64,000 nucleotides of DNA from Caulobacter segnis (GTDB lineage Bacteria; Pseudomonadota; Alphaproteobacteria; Caulobacterales; Caulobacteraceae). Positions 55,415 through 64,000 of this stretch are shown here, in pieces. The position numbers were made by a program, and so were the translations under genes. Under the pieces are notes generated by a model. The model had not been told where the DNA came from. It was given only the letters and a program-made list of their open reading frames with translations, and searched no databases. Position 1 is the first letter of the stretch. Each line of letters begins with the position of its first letter. The stretch spans positions 62,001 to 126,000 of the forward strand of contig NZ_JARQWW010000004.1 in NCBI RefSeq assembly GCF_029543125.1. Reading direction: 5' to 3'.

Positions 55415-56322
55415 GACTCGGCCTTCGCCGCCTCGCGCTCCTCGGTCACGGCCCAGATCACCCGATAGGCATGGGCCGAGGGCCCGTAGAGCAGAGCGTT
55501 CTGAAGCGCGCCCACCGCCGCGCTCAGCAGCAGCCAGGTCAGGCTCAGCGGGTTCAGGTAGCTGGCCAGTGTCGGGGTGTTGTCGTTGAACCCCTGCAGC
55601 ATCTCGCGCAGGTTTCCGCCCGAGGCGATCGCCGCCACCGCCAGGGCGATGATGAAGATCGTCAGGATGACCACCGCCGTGATCGCGAAGGTCAGGACCT
55701 TCATCCCCAGCAGCGGCCAGAACCAGCCCCGCGTCAGGCGCCAGGAGTCGCGGAAGCTCATGCGCCCCCGGTCGAAGGTCATGGGCAGGGCCAGGGTCAG
55801 GCGCACCCAGCAGAAGATGAAGATGAAGAACACGCCAAGCCCGATGAGCACGGCCATCAGACCCAGCGCCGGCCCGGTCAGGGTGGCCAGGCTGTAGACG
55901 ATGCTGGCGCCTAGACTGACCACGAAGGTCAGGCCCACGAAGATCAGGCCGTAAAGGACCACCGCGCCGGCCGTGCGCAACTCCTCCCGGCCCACGCGCA
56001 GATAGCCCCAGCGGTCCTCATGGAAGTCGTCGCTCCTCAGGACCGCGCGGTAGACGCCGTTCAGGTAGACCGAGATGATCGCCAAGCCCAGCAACAGGCT
56101 GATCAGCGCGTCACGCATCAGCTCCAGCGTCAGGGTGGCGTTGGCCGGATCGACATCGCCGCCGGCCCGCGCCAGCGAGCCGCTGAGCAGCACCGCCGTC
56201 AGCACGCCCACCGCGATGGTTGTCAGGAACGACGCCCCCGCCCAGATCAGCACCGCGCGCGGGTGATGCCGGGCGAGGCGGAAACCTTCGAACGCTGCAT
56301 CGGAGGCCGAGAATTTCGACAT
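55411..56322 (-). CDS. Multi-pass membrane protein, paralogue 3 of 4
   Basis: The 303-residue protein begins MSKFSASDAAFEGFRLARHH, aligning with paralogue 2. It has six hydrophobic segments. RLTLALPMTFDRGRM and SWRLTRGWFWPLLG are shared landmarks; the C-terminal landmark is diverged (PSAHAYRVIW). It overlaps paralogue 4 by one base, TGATG, so these two are translationally coupled. Confidence 0.82.
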   Translation of the reverse strand: MSKFSASDAAFEGFRLARHHPRAVLIWAGASFLTTIAVGVLTAVLLSGSLARAGGDVDPANATLTLELMRDALISLLLGLAIISVYLNGVYRAVLRSDDFHEDRWGYLRVGREELRTAGAVVLYGLIFVGLTFVVSLGASIVYSLATLTGPALGLMAVLIGLGVFFIFIFCWVRLTLALPMTFDRGRMSFRDSWRLTRGWFWPLLGMKVLTFAITAVVILTIFIIALAVAAIASGGNLREMLQGFNDNTPTLASYLNPLSLTWLLLSAAVGALQNALLYGPSAHAYRVIWAVTEEREAAKAES

Positions 56323-57137
56323 CAGGCGGCGGCTCCAGGGTTAGGCGCCAGGCGGCGATAGATGTGGGATACAAGGCCCACGGTGATCGGCAGATAGAAC
56401 ACCACCGCCACCGCGCTGCCGGCGGCGTTGAGCCATATACGGCTGGCGGCGGGATCCGGACGCCCCTCCGCGACGAGGGTCGCGATCACCGTGACCAACA
56501 GCACGGGCGCGCTGACCACCAGATAGGCGACGAAGATGCGAAATGCGTTGCCCTTGGTCAGATCCCAAGTGCTGATCAGGCGCACCTTGCCTTCCGCCGC
56601 GGTGGCCGGCAGGGACAAGCTCAGGCGGATCGACATCCAGGCCAGAAGGAAGGCGGCGATGAAGATCACGAAGGTCATGGCCGCGCTGCCCCCCGGCCCC
56701 ATGGCCTGCACGATCGCCTCGGGCGAGGAGTAATCGGCCATGCCGCCCCGTGAGGCGAAACCCACCGTGATCGCGGCCAGCAGGATGACGCCCACCGCGA
56801 TGACGATGGCGAACAGCACCACCAGAAGGATCAGGGTCGTGGCGAGCCGCCCCTCCATCGGGGTCCATTGCAGGCCGGCCATGATCGGTGACCTGGGTGT
56901 TGGCGGCGCACCCAAGCGGTCGGCGAAGGCCACGCGGAACAGCGCGCCCTGAGCCATCAGCGTGGCGACGACATAGACGCCGTAAGCCACGCCCATGACA
57001 GGCGACTTGCTCACCGAATAGACGATCAGAGCCAGGGCCGCGACGCCCAGCGCGCCGGCCGCGTGACGCCAGGAATGGCTCCAGAAACGAACCGCCTCGC
57101 CGACGGCTTCACCAATGTTCAGGCGCTGGTGCGCCAT
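56322..57137 (-). CDS. Multi-pass membrane protein, paralogue 4 of 4
   Basis: The 271-residue protein begins MAHQRLNIGEAVGEAVRFWS. It has six hydrophobic segments. The shared landmarks are RLSLSLPATAAEGKV, TWDLTKGNAFRIFV and a C-terminal HIYRRLA. It is the most diverged member and the first gene of the pair with paralogue 3. The basic and Trp-containing loop before a membrane helix is the most constant feature of the family. No enzyme motif is visible. It is divergent from trmFO. Confidence 0.82.
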   Translation of the reverse strand: MAHQRLNIGEAVGEAVRFWSHSWRHAAGALGVAALALIVYSVSKSPVMGVAYGVYVVATLMAQGALFRVAFADRLGAPPTPRSPIMAGLQWTPMEGRLATTLILLVVLFAIVIAVGVILLAAITVGFASRGGMADYSSPEAIVQAMGPGGSAAMTFVIFIAAFLLAWMSIRLSLSLPATAAEGKVRLISTWDLTKGNAFRIFVAYLVVSAPVLLVTVIATLVAEGRPDPAASRIWLNAAGSAVAVVFYLPITVGLVSHIYRRLAPNPGAAA

Positions 57138-57248
57138 GGGAAAATCCTTCTACAGCCAAGCCTTGGCCATCCCTCCTGCCTTACCGTGTCGCCTCGCCGA
57201 TAGCGAGGGCGCTTTCGTCGCGGCGCCCTTGGGCTTAAAGAGCGCGCC

Positions 57249-58658
57249 ATGACCACCAAGCCCATCCATGTCGTCGGGGGCGGCCTCGCCGGCTCCGAAG
57301 CCGCCTGGCAGATCGCCCAGGCCGGCGTTCCCGTCGTTCTCCACGAGATGCGCGGGGCCCTGCGCTCAAGCAGCGAAGCGGTAGCGGAAAAGATCACGAC
57401 TGATGCTCACCAGACCGACGGTCTGGCCGAGCTCGTCTGCTCCAACTCCTTCCGTTCGGACGACTGGGAGTTCAACGCCGTCGGCCTGCTGCACGCCGAA
57501 ATGCGCCGCTGCGATTCGATCATCATGGGCTGCGGCGACGCGCACCAGGTGCCCGCCGGCGGCGCCCTGGCCGTGGACCGCGACGGCTTCTCCGACGCGG
57601 TGACCAAGCGCCTGACCGATCACCCCCTGGTCAGCATCGTCCGCGAGGAGATCGCCGGCCTGCCGCCCGAGGAGTGGGAGAGCGTGGTGGTCGCCACCGG
57701 TCCCCTCACATCCCCCGCCTTGGCCCAGGCGATCCTGGACGCCACCGGCGAGGGCCAGCTGTCCTTCTTCGACGCCATCGCGCCCATCGTGCATCTGGAG
57801 AGCGTCGACATGTCCAAGGCGTGGCGCCAGTCGCGCTACGACAAGGAAGGCCCCGGCGGCGACGCGGCCGCCTACATCAACTGCCCCATGGACAAGGACC
57901 AGTACGAGGCGTTCATCGACGCCCTGCTGGCCGGCCCCAAGGCCGAGTTCAAGGACTGGGAGAACGTCCCCTATTTCGACGGCTGCCTGCCCATCGAGGT
58001 TATGGCCGAGCGCGGCCGCGAGACCCTGCGCCACGGCCCCATGAAGCCGGTCGGCCTGACCAACGCCCACAACCCGACGGTGAAGGCCTACGCCATCGTC
58101 CAGCTGCGCCAGGACAACGCCCTGGGCACCCTGTGGAACATGGTCGGCTTCCAGACCAAGCTGAGGCACGGCGTCCAGGCCGATGTCTTCCGCATGATCC
58201 CGGGTTTGGAGAACGCCCAGTTCGCCCGCCTGGGCGGCCTGCACCGCAACACCTTCATCAACAGCCCGCGCCTGCTGGACGACCAGCTGCGCCTGAAGGT
58301 CCGGCCGAACCTGCGCTTCGCCGGCCAGGTCACCGGGGTCGAGGGCTATGTGGAAAGCGCCGCCGTCGGCCTGCTGGCTGGCCGCTTCGCCGCCGCCGAG
58401 GCGCTGGGCAAGCCCCTGACGCCGCCGCCGCCGACCACCGCCCTGGGCGCCCTGATCGCCCACATCACCGGCGGCCACCTTGAAGGCGGCTCCGGCTCCT
58501 TCCAGCCCATGAACATCAACTACGGCCTGCTGCCGCCCATGGAGGCCCCCAAGGTCGACGGCGACGGCAGGAAGGTCCCGGTCAAGGAACGCGGCCGCGC
58601 CAAGAAGCGCCTGATGAGCGTGCGGGCGTTGGCGGATCTGGAAGGCTGGCTGGGCTGA
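57249..58658 (+). CDS. trmFO: Folate-dependent tRNA (uracil-54-C5)-methyltransferase
   Basis: TrmFO makes ribothymidine-54 in tRNA using methylenetetrahydrofolate and FAD. It has 469 residues. The FAD fold is [36 protein letters not shown] and [18 protein letters not shown] carry the two conserved Cys regions. [16 protein letters not shown] is a family block near the C-terminus. The last 30 residues are basic. It is divergent from the membrane-protein pair. Confidence 0.96.
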   Translation: MTTKPIHVVGGGLAGSEAAWQIAQAGVPVVLHEMRGALRSSSEAVAEKITTDAHQTDGLAELVCSNSFRSDDWEFNAVGLLHAEMRRCDSIIMGCGDAHQVPAGGALAVDRDGFSDAVTKRLTDHPLVSIVREEIAGLPPEEWESVVVATGPLTSPALAQAILDATGEGQLSFFDAIAPIVHLESVDMSKAWRQSRYDKEGPGGDAAAYINCPMDKDQYEAFIDALLAGPKAEFKDWENVPYFDGCLPIEVMAERGRETLRHGPMKPVGLTNAHNPTVKAYAIVQLRQDNALGTLWNMVGFQTKLRHGVQADVFRMIPGLENAQFARLGGLHRNTFINSPRLLDDQLRLKVRPNLRFAGQVTGVEGYVESAAVGLLAGRFAAAEALGKPLTPPPPTTALGALIAHITGGHLEGGSGSFQPMNINYGLLPPMEAPKVDGDGRKVPVKERGRAKKRLMSVRALADLEGWLG

Positions 58659-58659
58659 T

Positions 58660-58805
58660 TTTCTCCTCCCCTGTAGCGAAGCGTACGGGGGAGGTGGCGC
58701 GGCGCGCAGCGCCGTGACGGAGGGGGCGTCAGCTTCCTCAGAGCCCAGTCACGCCCCCTCCACCGCTTCGCGGTCCCCCTCCCCCGTTGCACGAGGGAGG
58801 AGAAG
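58660..58805. repeat. Large imperfect palindrome between trmFO and the S9 peptidase gene
   Basis: The left arm (TCTCCTCCCCTGT, GGGGGAGGTGG, GACGGAGGGGGCGT) is matched by the right arm on the other strand (TTCTCCTCCCTCGT, GGGGGAGGGGG, GGTGGAGGGGGCGT), with short GC hairpins nested in each arm (for example CGCGGCGCGCAGCGCCG and ACCGCTTCGCGGT). It looks like a dispersed intergenic repeat of the Caulobacteraceae type. Confidence 0.75.
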
Positions 58806-58850
58806 GAGTACGGTGCCGGCCCGCTGTTACACAGTTACGCCGGAACACCC

Positions 58851-60905
58851 ATGACGCTCATCGCACGCCTGGCCGCCGCCTCCGCCCTCACCGCCACCCT
58901 GGCCCTGGCGGCCGGCGCGGTTCAGGCCCGTCCGTTCACGCCGCAGGACATGGCGACCGCCGCCCGCATCGGCGCGCCGCAGATTTCGCCGGACGGGCGC
59001 TACGCCCTCTACGGCCTGCGCACGGTGGACTACGCGGCGAACCGGGGCGTCAACGCCATCTGGGTCATCGACCTGAAGGCCAAGGGCGCGGCGCCGCGCC
59101 GGCTGAAGGCCTCTGACGGCGGGGCCGCGGCCGCCCGCTGGTCGCCGGACGGCAAGGCGATCTACTTCAACTCCTCGCGCGGCGGCTCGGCCCAGGTGTG
59201 GCGCACCGACCTGACCGGCGATGCGGCGGTCCAGGTGACCAGCGCCCCGTTCGACGTCGGCGCCTTCCGCGTGTCTCCCAACGGCAAGACGGTGGTCATC
59301 TCCCAGGCGGTCTTCCCCGACTGTCCGACCCTGGCCTGCACCAAGGAGCGCCTGACCAAGACCACCAAGGCCAGCGGCGCGGTCCACGACAAGCTGTTTG
59401 TCCGCCACTGGGACGAATGGGCCGACGGCCGCCGCAACCACCTCTACGCCCTCACCCTCGGCGCCGACGGCGTGGCGTCGGGCGAGCCGGTGGCGATCAC
59501 CAAGGGCTTCGACGGCGACATCCCCACCAAGCCATACGGCGACGAGGCGGACTTCAACTTCACCCCCGACAGCAAGGCGGTGTCCTTCTCCGCCAAGCTG
59601 GCAGGCAAGGACGAACCCTGGACCACCAATTACGATCTGTGGCTGACCCCGGTGGACGGCTCGGCCGCCCCCGTGAACCGCACGCCCGGCAACAAGGCCT
59701 GGGACGCCGGCCCGGTCTTCTCGCCCGACGGCAAGTTCGGCGCCTATCGCGCCATGAAGCGCCCGGGGTTCGAGGCTGACCGCTACGGCATCATCGTCCG
59801 CGACGCCCAAGGCAAGGACCGCGAGATCGCCCCGGCCTGGGACCGCTCGGCCGACACGGTCGTGTGGAGCAGGGACGGCAAGACCATCTACACCACCGCC
59901 GGCGACATCGGTCAGACGCGCCTGTTCGCCATCGACGTGGCCACCGGCAAGGTCACACCCCTCACCGGCAAGGGCCACGTCGGCGCCTTCGACGTCAGCG
60001 GCGACAGCATCGTCTACGCCCAGGACACCCTGGACAGCCCCGCCCGCCTCTACCGCATGGACCTGAAGGGCAAGAACGTCGTCGAGCTGGTCAACGCCAA
60101 CCCACAGCTCGCTGAGGTCCAATGGGGCGCCTATGACCAGTTCGAGTTCCCCGGCTGGAACAACGAGACCGTCCGCGGCTACCTCGTCAAACCGGCCAAT
60201 TTCGACGCCGCCAAAAAGTACCCGGTCGCCTTCCTGATCCACGGCGGGCCGCAGGGGTCGTTCGGCAACCTGTTCCACTACCGCTGGAACGCCCAGGCCT
60301 ATGCGGCGCGCGGCTACGCCGTGGTGATGATCGATTTCCACGGCTCCACCGGCTACGGCCAGGGCTTCACCGACGCCATCAGCCAGCACTGGGGCGACCG
60401 CCCGCTGGAGGACCTGCAGAAGGGCTGGGCCTTCGCGCAGCAGAAGTACCCGTTCCTGGACGGCGGCCGCGCCTGCGCGCTCGGCGGCTCCTACGGCGGC
60501 TTCATGGTCAACTGGATCGCCAGCCAGTGGAAGGAGCCGTGGAAGTGCCTCGTCAATCACGACGGCCTCTTCGACACCCGCTTCATGGCCTACTCCACCG
60601 AGGAGCTGTGGTTCACCGAGTGGGAGAACGGCGGCATGCCCTACATGCCCAACACCACCTACGCGGCGTTCAACCCGGCCGATCACGTGGGCAAGTGGTC
60701 CAAGCCCATGCTGGTCGTCCACGGCCAGAACGACTTCCGCGTCCCGCTGGAGCAGGGCCTGTCCACCTTCACCGCCCTGCAGCGCCAGGGGATCGAGAGC
60801 AAGTTCCTCTACTTCCCCGACGAGAACCACTGGGTCCTGAAGCCGCAGAACGTGGTCCAGTGGCACGACGAGGTGCTGGGCTGGCTGGACAAGTGGGCGA
60901 AGTAG
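58851..60905 (+). CDS. Secreted S9-family prolyl oligopeptidase-type peptidase
   Basis: The 684-residue protein has a signal peptide cut near VQA. A beta-propeller (WD40-like PD40 blocks such as ISPDGRYALYG, WSPDGKAIYFNS, FSPDGKFGAYR) spans about 40-420. The alpha/beta hydrolase domain has the nucleophile Ser in ALGGSYGGFMVNW, Asp in VHGQNDFRVPLEQG and His in PDENHWVLKPQN. It degrades peptides in the periplasm or outside the cell. The stop lies inside a 9-base tandem repeat. Confidence 0.95.
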   Translation: MTLIARLAAASALTATLALAAGAVQARPFTPQDMATAARIGAPQISPDGRYALYGLRTVDYAANRGVNAIWVIDLKAKGAAPRRLKASDGGAAAARWSPDGKAIYFNSSRGGSAQVWRTDLTGDAAVQVTSAPFDVGAFRVSPNGKTVVISQAVFPDCPTLACTKERLTKTTKASGAVHDKLFVRHWDEWADGRRNHLYALTLGADGVASGEPVAITKGFDGDIPTKPYGDEADFNFTPDSKAVSFSAKLAGKDEPWTTNYDLWLTPVDGSAAPVNRTPGNKAWDAGPVFSPDGKFGAYRAMKRPGFEADRYGIIVRDAQGKDREIAPAWDRSADTVVWSRDGKTIYTTAGDIGQTRLFAIDVATGKVTPLTGKGHVGAFDVSGDSIVYAQDTLDSPARLYRMDLKGKNVVELVNANPQLAEVQWGAYDQFEFPGWNNETVRGYLVKPANFDAAKKYPVAFLIHGGPQGSFGNLFHYRWNAQAYAARGYAVVMIDFHGSTGYGQGFTDAISQHWGDRPLEDLQKGWAFAQQKYPFLDGGRACALGGSYGGFMVNWIASQWKEPWKCLVNHDGLFDTRFMAYSTEELWFTEWENGGMPYMPNTTYAAFNPADHVGKWSKPMLVVHGQNDFRVPLEQGLSTFTALQRQGIESKFLYFPDENHWVLKPQNVVQWHDEVLGWLDKWAK

Positions 60906-60922
60906 GCGAAGTAGGCGAAGTA
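60896..60922 (+). repeat. Three tandem copies of GGCGAAGTA at the stop codon
   Basis: GGCGAAGTA is repeated three times without change. The S9 peptidase stop TAG (60903-60905) spans the first junction, so copy-number changes leave the protein end unaltered but move the downstream gene end. Confidence 0.9.
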
Positions 60923-60927
60923 GGCGC

Positions 60928-61626
60928 TCAGATGCGCCCGGTCATCACCGCGAGGGTCACCCGCGCCCGCTTCTCGAAATCGGTAGGCGCGCGGGCCTTC
61001 ACATAGCCCGCCGCCAGGGCCGCATAGGCCGCCGCCGGGAACGCCCCGACGGGCAGGTCCTTCAACTGACGGCGCGCGTCCTTCAACGCCGCCGCGACTT
61101 CCGTCTTCGCGTCCGCCTCGGGCCACAGCCGCCCCAGGCGATGCAGTCCCGAAATCCCGAAGGCCCGCGCCGCGCCTTTGACGGCATGGGGGTCAGCCTC
61201 AGGATCGAGACGGATGGCCGCCAGCATCATCACCGCGCCCGCCGTGGCGTCGATATAGGCCAGGCCCTGGTCGCGGTTCTCCGGCGGCGGGTCAAGATCG
61301 GCCAGGCGCGCCTCGGCCATGTCCACCAGCGGGCCATAGGGGATGCGGGCCTTGGCGATGGCCTCCACCACCGGATGACGGCGCGGGGTCTTGCCGGCCA
61401 GCAGCTCCTCCATAGCCTCGCGCCACCAGGTCAGGCGGATCTCGCCCATCAGGGCGTCGCGCACGCCGCCGGCCACCCGGGCCAGTTCGTAGTTGTAGGC
61501 GTAGAGGGCGATCACCGCCGCCCGCGCCGTCTCGTCGGCGATGAAGCGGGTCGACAGCCATCGGTCCGGGTCCACGCGGCGGATGGTGGCGTCGAGGTCG
61601 TCCAGGGGCGGCGTCGGGTTGGTCAT
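60928..61626 (-). CDS. Squalene/phytoene synthase-like protein, NDUFAF6-type
   Basis: The 232-residue protein has the all-helical SQS/PSY fold pattern (STRFIADETARAAVIALYAY, EIRLTWWREAMEELLAGKTP, AYIDATAGAVMMLAAIRLDP, LGRLWPEADA) but is shorter than true synthases (about 280-300). The aspartate-rich DxxxD metal sites are missing: NYELARVAGG stands where the first should be. It resembles the NDUFAF6 complex I assembly-factor branch. A catalytic prenyl-condensing role is unlikely. Confidence 0.82.
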   Translation of the reverse strand: MTNPTPPLDDLDATIRRVDPDRWLSTRFIADETARAAVIALYAYNYELARVAGGVRDALMGEIRLTWWREAMEELLAGKTPRRHPVVEAIAKARIPYGPLVDMAEARLADLDPPPENRDQGLAYIDATAGAVMMLAAIRLDPEADPHAVKGAARAFGISGLHRLGRLWPEADAKTEVAAALKDARRQLKDLPVGAFPAAAYAALAAGYVKARAPTDFEKRARVTLAVMTGRI

Positions 61627-61634
61627 CGCTCAAA

Positions 61635-61663
61635 GAAAAAGGCCCGCTCGGTGCGAGCGGGCC
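61635..61663 (-). terminator. Rho-independent terminator of the PuuD-type gene
   Basis: GGCCCGCTCG pairs with CGAGCGGGCC around GTG, followed on the minus strand by TTTTTCTTTG. It lies about 28 bases past the gene and just upstream of the synthase-like gene. Confidence 0.88.
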
Positions 61664-61691
61664 CTTCCCTACACGATTTGCGCCGCGGCGC

Positions 61692-62321
61692 TTAGCCGAA
61701 GAGCGTCTGGTTCATGGTCATGGTGACCAGCATCGGGATCGACAGCAGCAGGTTGGTGCGGCTGAACAGCATGGCGGTCCTGGCCGCCTTCGCTTTGGCG
61801 TCCGCGTCGGCCTCGACGATGCCCAGGGCGATCTTCTGGTTCGGCCAGATGAACACCCACACGTTCAGGAACATGATGATGGCCAGCCACATGCCGGTGC
61901 CGATCATCGAATAGGCCGCGTCGCCGCCCGGACCGGTGACATAGCCGCCGGCGAAGCCCAGGGTCAGGGTCTCGTGCAGGTAGCCCATGCCGCGCGAGGC
62001 CGCGATGGCCAGGCCCATGACCACCGTCAGCAGCGCCGCCCAGCGGAACCAGAACAGCGCCTCGGGCGCGATGTGCCTGGACACGGCCGGCTTCAGCTCG
62101 GCCGGGATGTTCGGCATCACCCGGATCTGGACGAAGTTGAAATAGTACAGCAGCCCGATCCACAGGATGCCGAAGAACACGTGCAGCCAGCGGAACACCG
62201 CCTGCCAGAAGATCGCGTCCCAACCGCCCGGCGCGTGCGCGCCGTAGCCGGCGATCATCACCAGCGCGAGCGCGAAACTCAGAATGATCGTGTTGCGGAA
62301 ATTAGAAAGCAGCCCAGCCAT
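61692..62321 (-). CDS. Urate hydroxylase PuuD-type membrane protein
   Basis: The ATG at 62321 (MAGLLSNFRNTIILSFALAL) has GGAGGAAACC upstream and gives 209 residues with about five membrane helices. WLHVFFGILWIGLLYYFNFV and FRWAALLTVVMGLAIAAS match the Urate_ox_N domain. Full-length PuuD has an added cytochrome c domain, which is absent here. A urate-oxidising role is therefore only a homology label; no purine genes are nearby. Confidence 0.85.
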   Translation of the reverse strand: MAGLLSNFRNTIILSFALALVMIAGYGAHAPGGWDAIFWQAVFRWLHVFFGILWIGLLYYFNFVQIRVMPNIPAELKPAVSRHIAPEALFWFRWAALLTVVMGLAIAASRGMGYLHETLTLGFAGGYVTGPGGDAAYSMIGTGMWLAIIMFLNVWVFIWPNQKIALGIVEADADAKAKAARTAMLFSRTNLLLSIPMLVTMTMNQTLFG

Positions 62322-62469
62322 GGTTTCCTCCCTCATCAGCTCCAGGGCGTGATGTCCGCTGAAACCGGCCCCCCGTCTTCAGCCGCCACGCCCAAGGCCC
62401 AGCTTGACGCTCAGGTATAGGCTGCTTCGCGAGGCCCGCAAGGCAAGCGCGCGGAACCGTGAACAGCGG

Positions 62470-64000
62470 TCAGCGAGCCAGGCTGACCACCGCGATGTCG
62501 CGAACCTCCTCGCCATTGTTGGCGTAGACGAAGCTGTCGTCGCGCGGATCGACAGAGACGTCCGAGGTCCAGGAGACGTTTGAAAGGCGCCGCAACTCCT
62601 GCTCCTCCCCAACCCACGGCTTGAAGCGCAAGCCCGCCCGGCGGCCGGCGTTGCTGAGGAAATAGACGCCGTTGCGGCCGACGACCCAGTACGGATCCTG
62701 CATCCTGAAACCCGGAATGGCTTCGCGCTTGCCGCCGCCAGGCGTCATCACCCACAGGCGACGGTCGCCGCGTCCCCAGCCATAGAGCCGTCCGTCGGGG
62801 GCGGTGCGCAGAACCTGCCACTCGCCGGCGCCGGGCTCCGGCCGCACCGATCCGTTCGCCTCGACCCGCATGACCCGCGAGCCTTCCGGCGTGGTGGTCA
62901 CATAGCGGATGGTCCAGTCGCCGCCCCAGGCCGGCGAATGCTTTGGCGTCCCGTTGTTGGTCAGGCGGCGGAGACCGGAGCCGTCGCGGCCGATCTCGTA
63001 CAGGTCCGAAGCGCCGCGCTCCACCGCGATGAAGACGATGCGGGCGCCGTCCGGGGACCAGCGCGGCTGGTACAGGGAGCCGCCTTCCCGACGGGTCAGG
63101 CGCACGGCGCGGCCGCCGGAAGGCGCCATCCACAGTTCCGGCGTTCCGCTGCGGCTGGAGACAAAGGCCGTCGCGCCGTCGCGCGCCACGTCCGGATCGG
63201 CGTCCATGCCCTCGGCCGGGTCCACAGGCTCGGAGCCCGCCGCGCGGGCCGCCTCGATGCGGGCGCGCTGGTTATGGATCTCCACTGCGATGTGGTCGTT
63301 GTCGTCGGCGCTCATCCGACCAAAGGCCATCAATCCAACGCTCAGCCGACGGGGCTCCGCGCGGCTCTTCACGTCGATCACCCACAGCCCCTTGTCACCG
63401 CCGCGGTTGGAGCTGAACACCACCTGCCGCCCGTCCCTGGTCCAGGTCATGCCGTGAATGGCGTTCCCATCGCTCAGCAAGGGCCACTCGCGGCCGCTAT
63501 CGACCTCCTGGATCATCATCTCGTCTACGCCGACGCTCTTGATCCGGCGGAACAGCACGCGCCGGCCGTCGGGCGAGACGAAGGGATCCTGGTCAGCCAG
63601 GCCTTCGCTGGGCTGCGAAAGATCGCGGGTCTGGCCGGTGTCGACGTCCATGGCGCGGATGCGCCGGGGCGTCCGCGGCGCCTCGCGGTCGGCATAGAGC
63701 AGGGTCTTCTCGTCCAGCCATGACAGGCCGGTGCCGGCATCGGTCACGCAGCGGCCGACCTCGCGCGGCCGACCGCCGGGAACGCTCATCACCATCACCC
63801 GGCAGCGCAGTTCGGCGTCTGGCCGGTCCATGGACGAATGGCTGACCACATAGGCCAGGCGATCCCCCTTGGGCGACCAGGCGGGGGAGTACTCGTCCAT
63901 CTCCGGCGTGTCGGTCAGGCGGACGGGCGCGCCGTCGCGGGTGGAGCGCATGTAGAGGTCGATGGTTTCCGCCCCCGCTGAATAGACCACCGTCCCGCCG
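62470..64000 (-). CDS. TolB-like beta-propeller protein, 5'-truncated
   Basis: At least 510 residues, open through the right edge of the window, so the N-terminus is missing. It is built from repeated PD40 blocks (YSPAWSPKGDRLAYVV, DPFVSPDGRRVLFRR, YQPRWSPDGARIVFIA, HSPAWGGDWTIRYVTT), a six- or seven-bladed propeller. No hydrolase domain follows, so it is a binding or scaffold protein, probably periplasmic. Relation to S9 peptidase propellers is possible. Confidence 0.88.
   Translation of the reverse strand, partial: GGTVVYSAGAETIDLYMRSTRDGAPVRLTDTPEMDEYSPAWSPKGDRLAYVVSHSSMDRPDAELRCRVMVMSVPGGRPREVGRCVTDAGTGLSWLDEKTLLYADREAPRTPRRIRAMDVDTGQTRDLSQPSEGLADQDPFVSPDGRRVLFRRIKSVGVDEMMIQEVDSGREWPLLSDGNAIHGMTWTRDGRQVVFSSNRGGDKGLWVIDVKSRAEPRRLSVGLMAFGRMSADDNDHIAVEIHNQRARIEAARAAGSEPVDPAEGMDADPDVARDGATAFVSSRSGTPELWMAPSGGRAVRLTRREGGSLYQPRWSPDGARIVFIAVERGASDLYEIGRDGSGLRRLTNNGTPKHSPAWGGDWTIRYVTTTPEGSRVMRVEANGSVRPEPGAGEWQVLRTAPDGRLYGWGRGDRRLWVMTPGGGKREAIPGFRMQDPYWVVGRNGVYFLSNAGRRAGLRFKPWVGEEQELRRLSNVSWTSDVSVDPRDDSFVYANNGEEVRDIAVVSLAR

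Overview
The window is high-GC alphaproteobacterial chromosome, almost certainly Caulobacteraceae (Caulobacter/Brevundimonas/Phenylobacterium group; genus not resolved). The basis is family-specific genes: the polar organiser PopZ between valS and a TolC/RsaF-type outer-membrane channel, the flagellar regulator FliX divergent from flgI-cheL-flbY, a perfect CtrA site (TTAA-N7-TTAAC), and two exact alphaproteobacterial LexA boxes (GTTC-N7-GTTC). No insertion sequence, phage, plasmid or CRISPR feature is visible. It reads as core chromosome.

Layout. 1-2.5 kb: the end of a YtcJ-type amidohydrolase, overlapped by a secreted two-repeat protein. 2.6-8.3 kb: glyQ-glyS-ppdK on the minus strand. 8.3-11.4 kb: two small envelope genes and glnK-amtB. 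11.4-15.8 kb: ispE, a TPR lipoprotein and ETF-ubiquinone oxidoreductase. 15.9-20 kb: Nudix hydrolase, uracil-DNA glycosylase, lytic transglycosylase, a degenerate glycosyltransferase-like gene and an SOS-controlled radical SAM protein. 20-28.4 kb: 23S-type RNA methyltransferase, two glycine-zipper proteins, a PDZ-M48 lipoprotein protease, TlyA, a Tat-exported amidase, DUF1801 and an acyl-CoA synthetase. 28.5-34.3 kb: valS, popZ, tolC and a degenerate PIMT homologue. 34.5-38.3 kb: tRNA-Cys, an atypical glycosyltransferase, an exported methyltransferase, DedA, a candidate CtrA-linked small RNA, tRNA-Asn, an Lrp-type regulator and a VOC protein. 38.3-44.4 kb: gloA, an Atm1-type ABC exporter and a lipoprotein in one operon, then LOG, a small secreted protein, gltX and dksA. 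44.4-47 kb: flagellar genes. 47-52.8 kb: ABC-F ATPase, small genes and uvrA. 52.8-57.1 kb: four paralogous membrane proteins around a GST. 57.2-64 kb: trmFO, an S9 peptidase, a squalene/phytoene-synthase-like protein, a PuuD-type membrane protein and the end of a beta-propeller protein.

Working together. Translation and RNA modification are heavily represented (glyQS, valS, gltX, two tRNAs, TlyA, TrmFO, an RlmD/TrmA-like enzyme). DNA-damage functions appear three times (UDG, radical SAM, uvrA), two of them behind LexA boxes. Cell-cycle and polarity functions appear as popZ, the fliX/flgI locus with an ftr-like site and a sigma-54 promoter, and the CtrA site.

The least explained items are the candidate small RNA at about 37.05-37.12 kb, the four-member membrane family at 52.8-57.1 kb, an upstream ORF overlapping the ABC-F start, several homologues that lack their catalytic motifs, and two families of dispersed palindromic repeats. 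No clearly new multi-gene system stands out.
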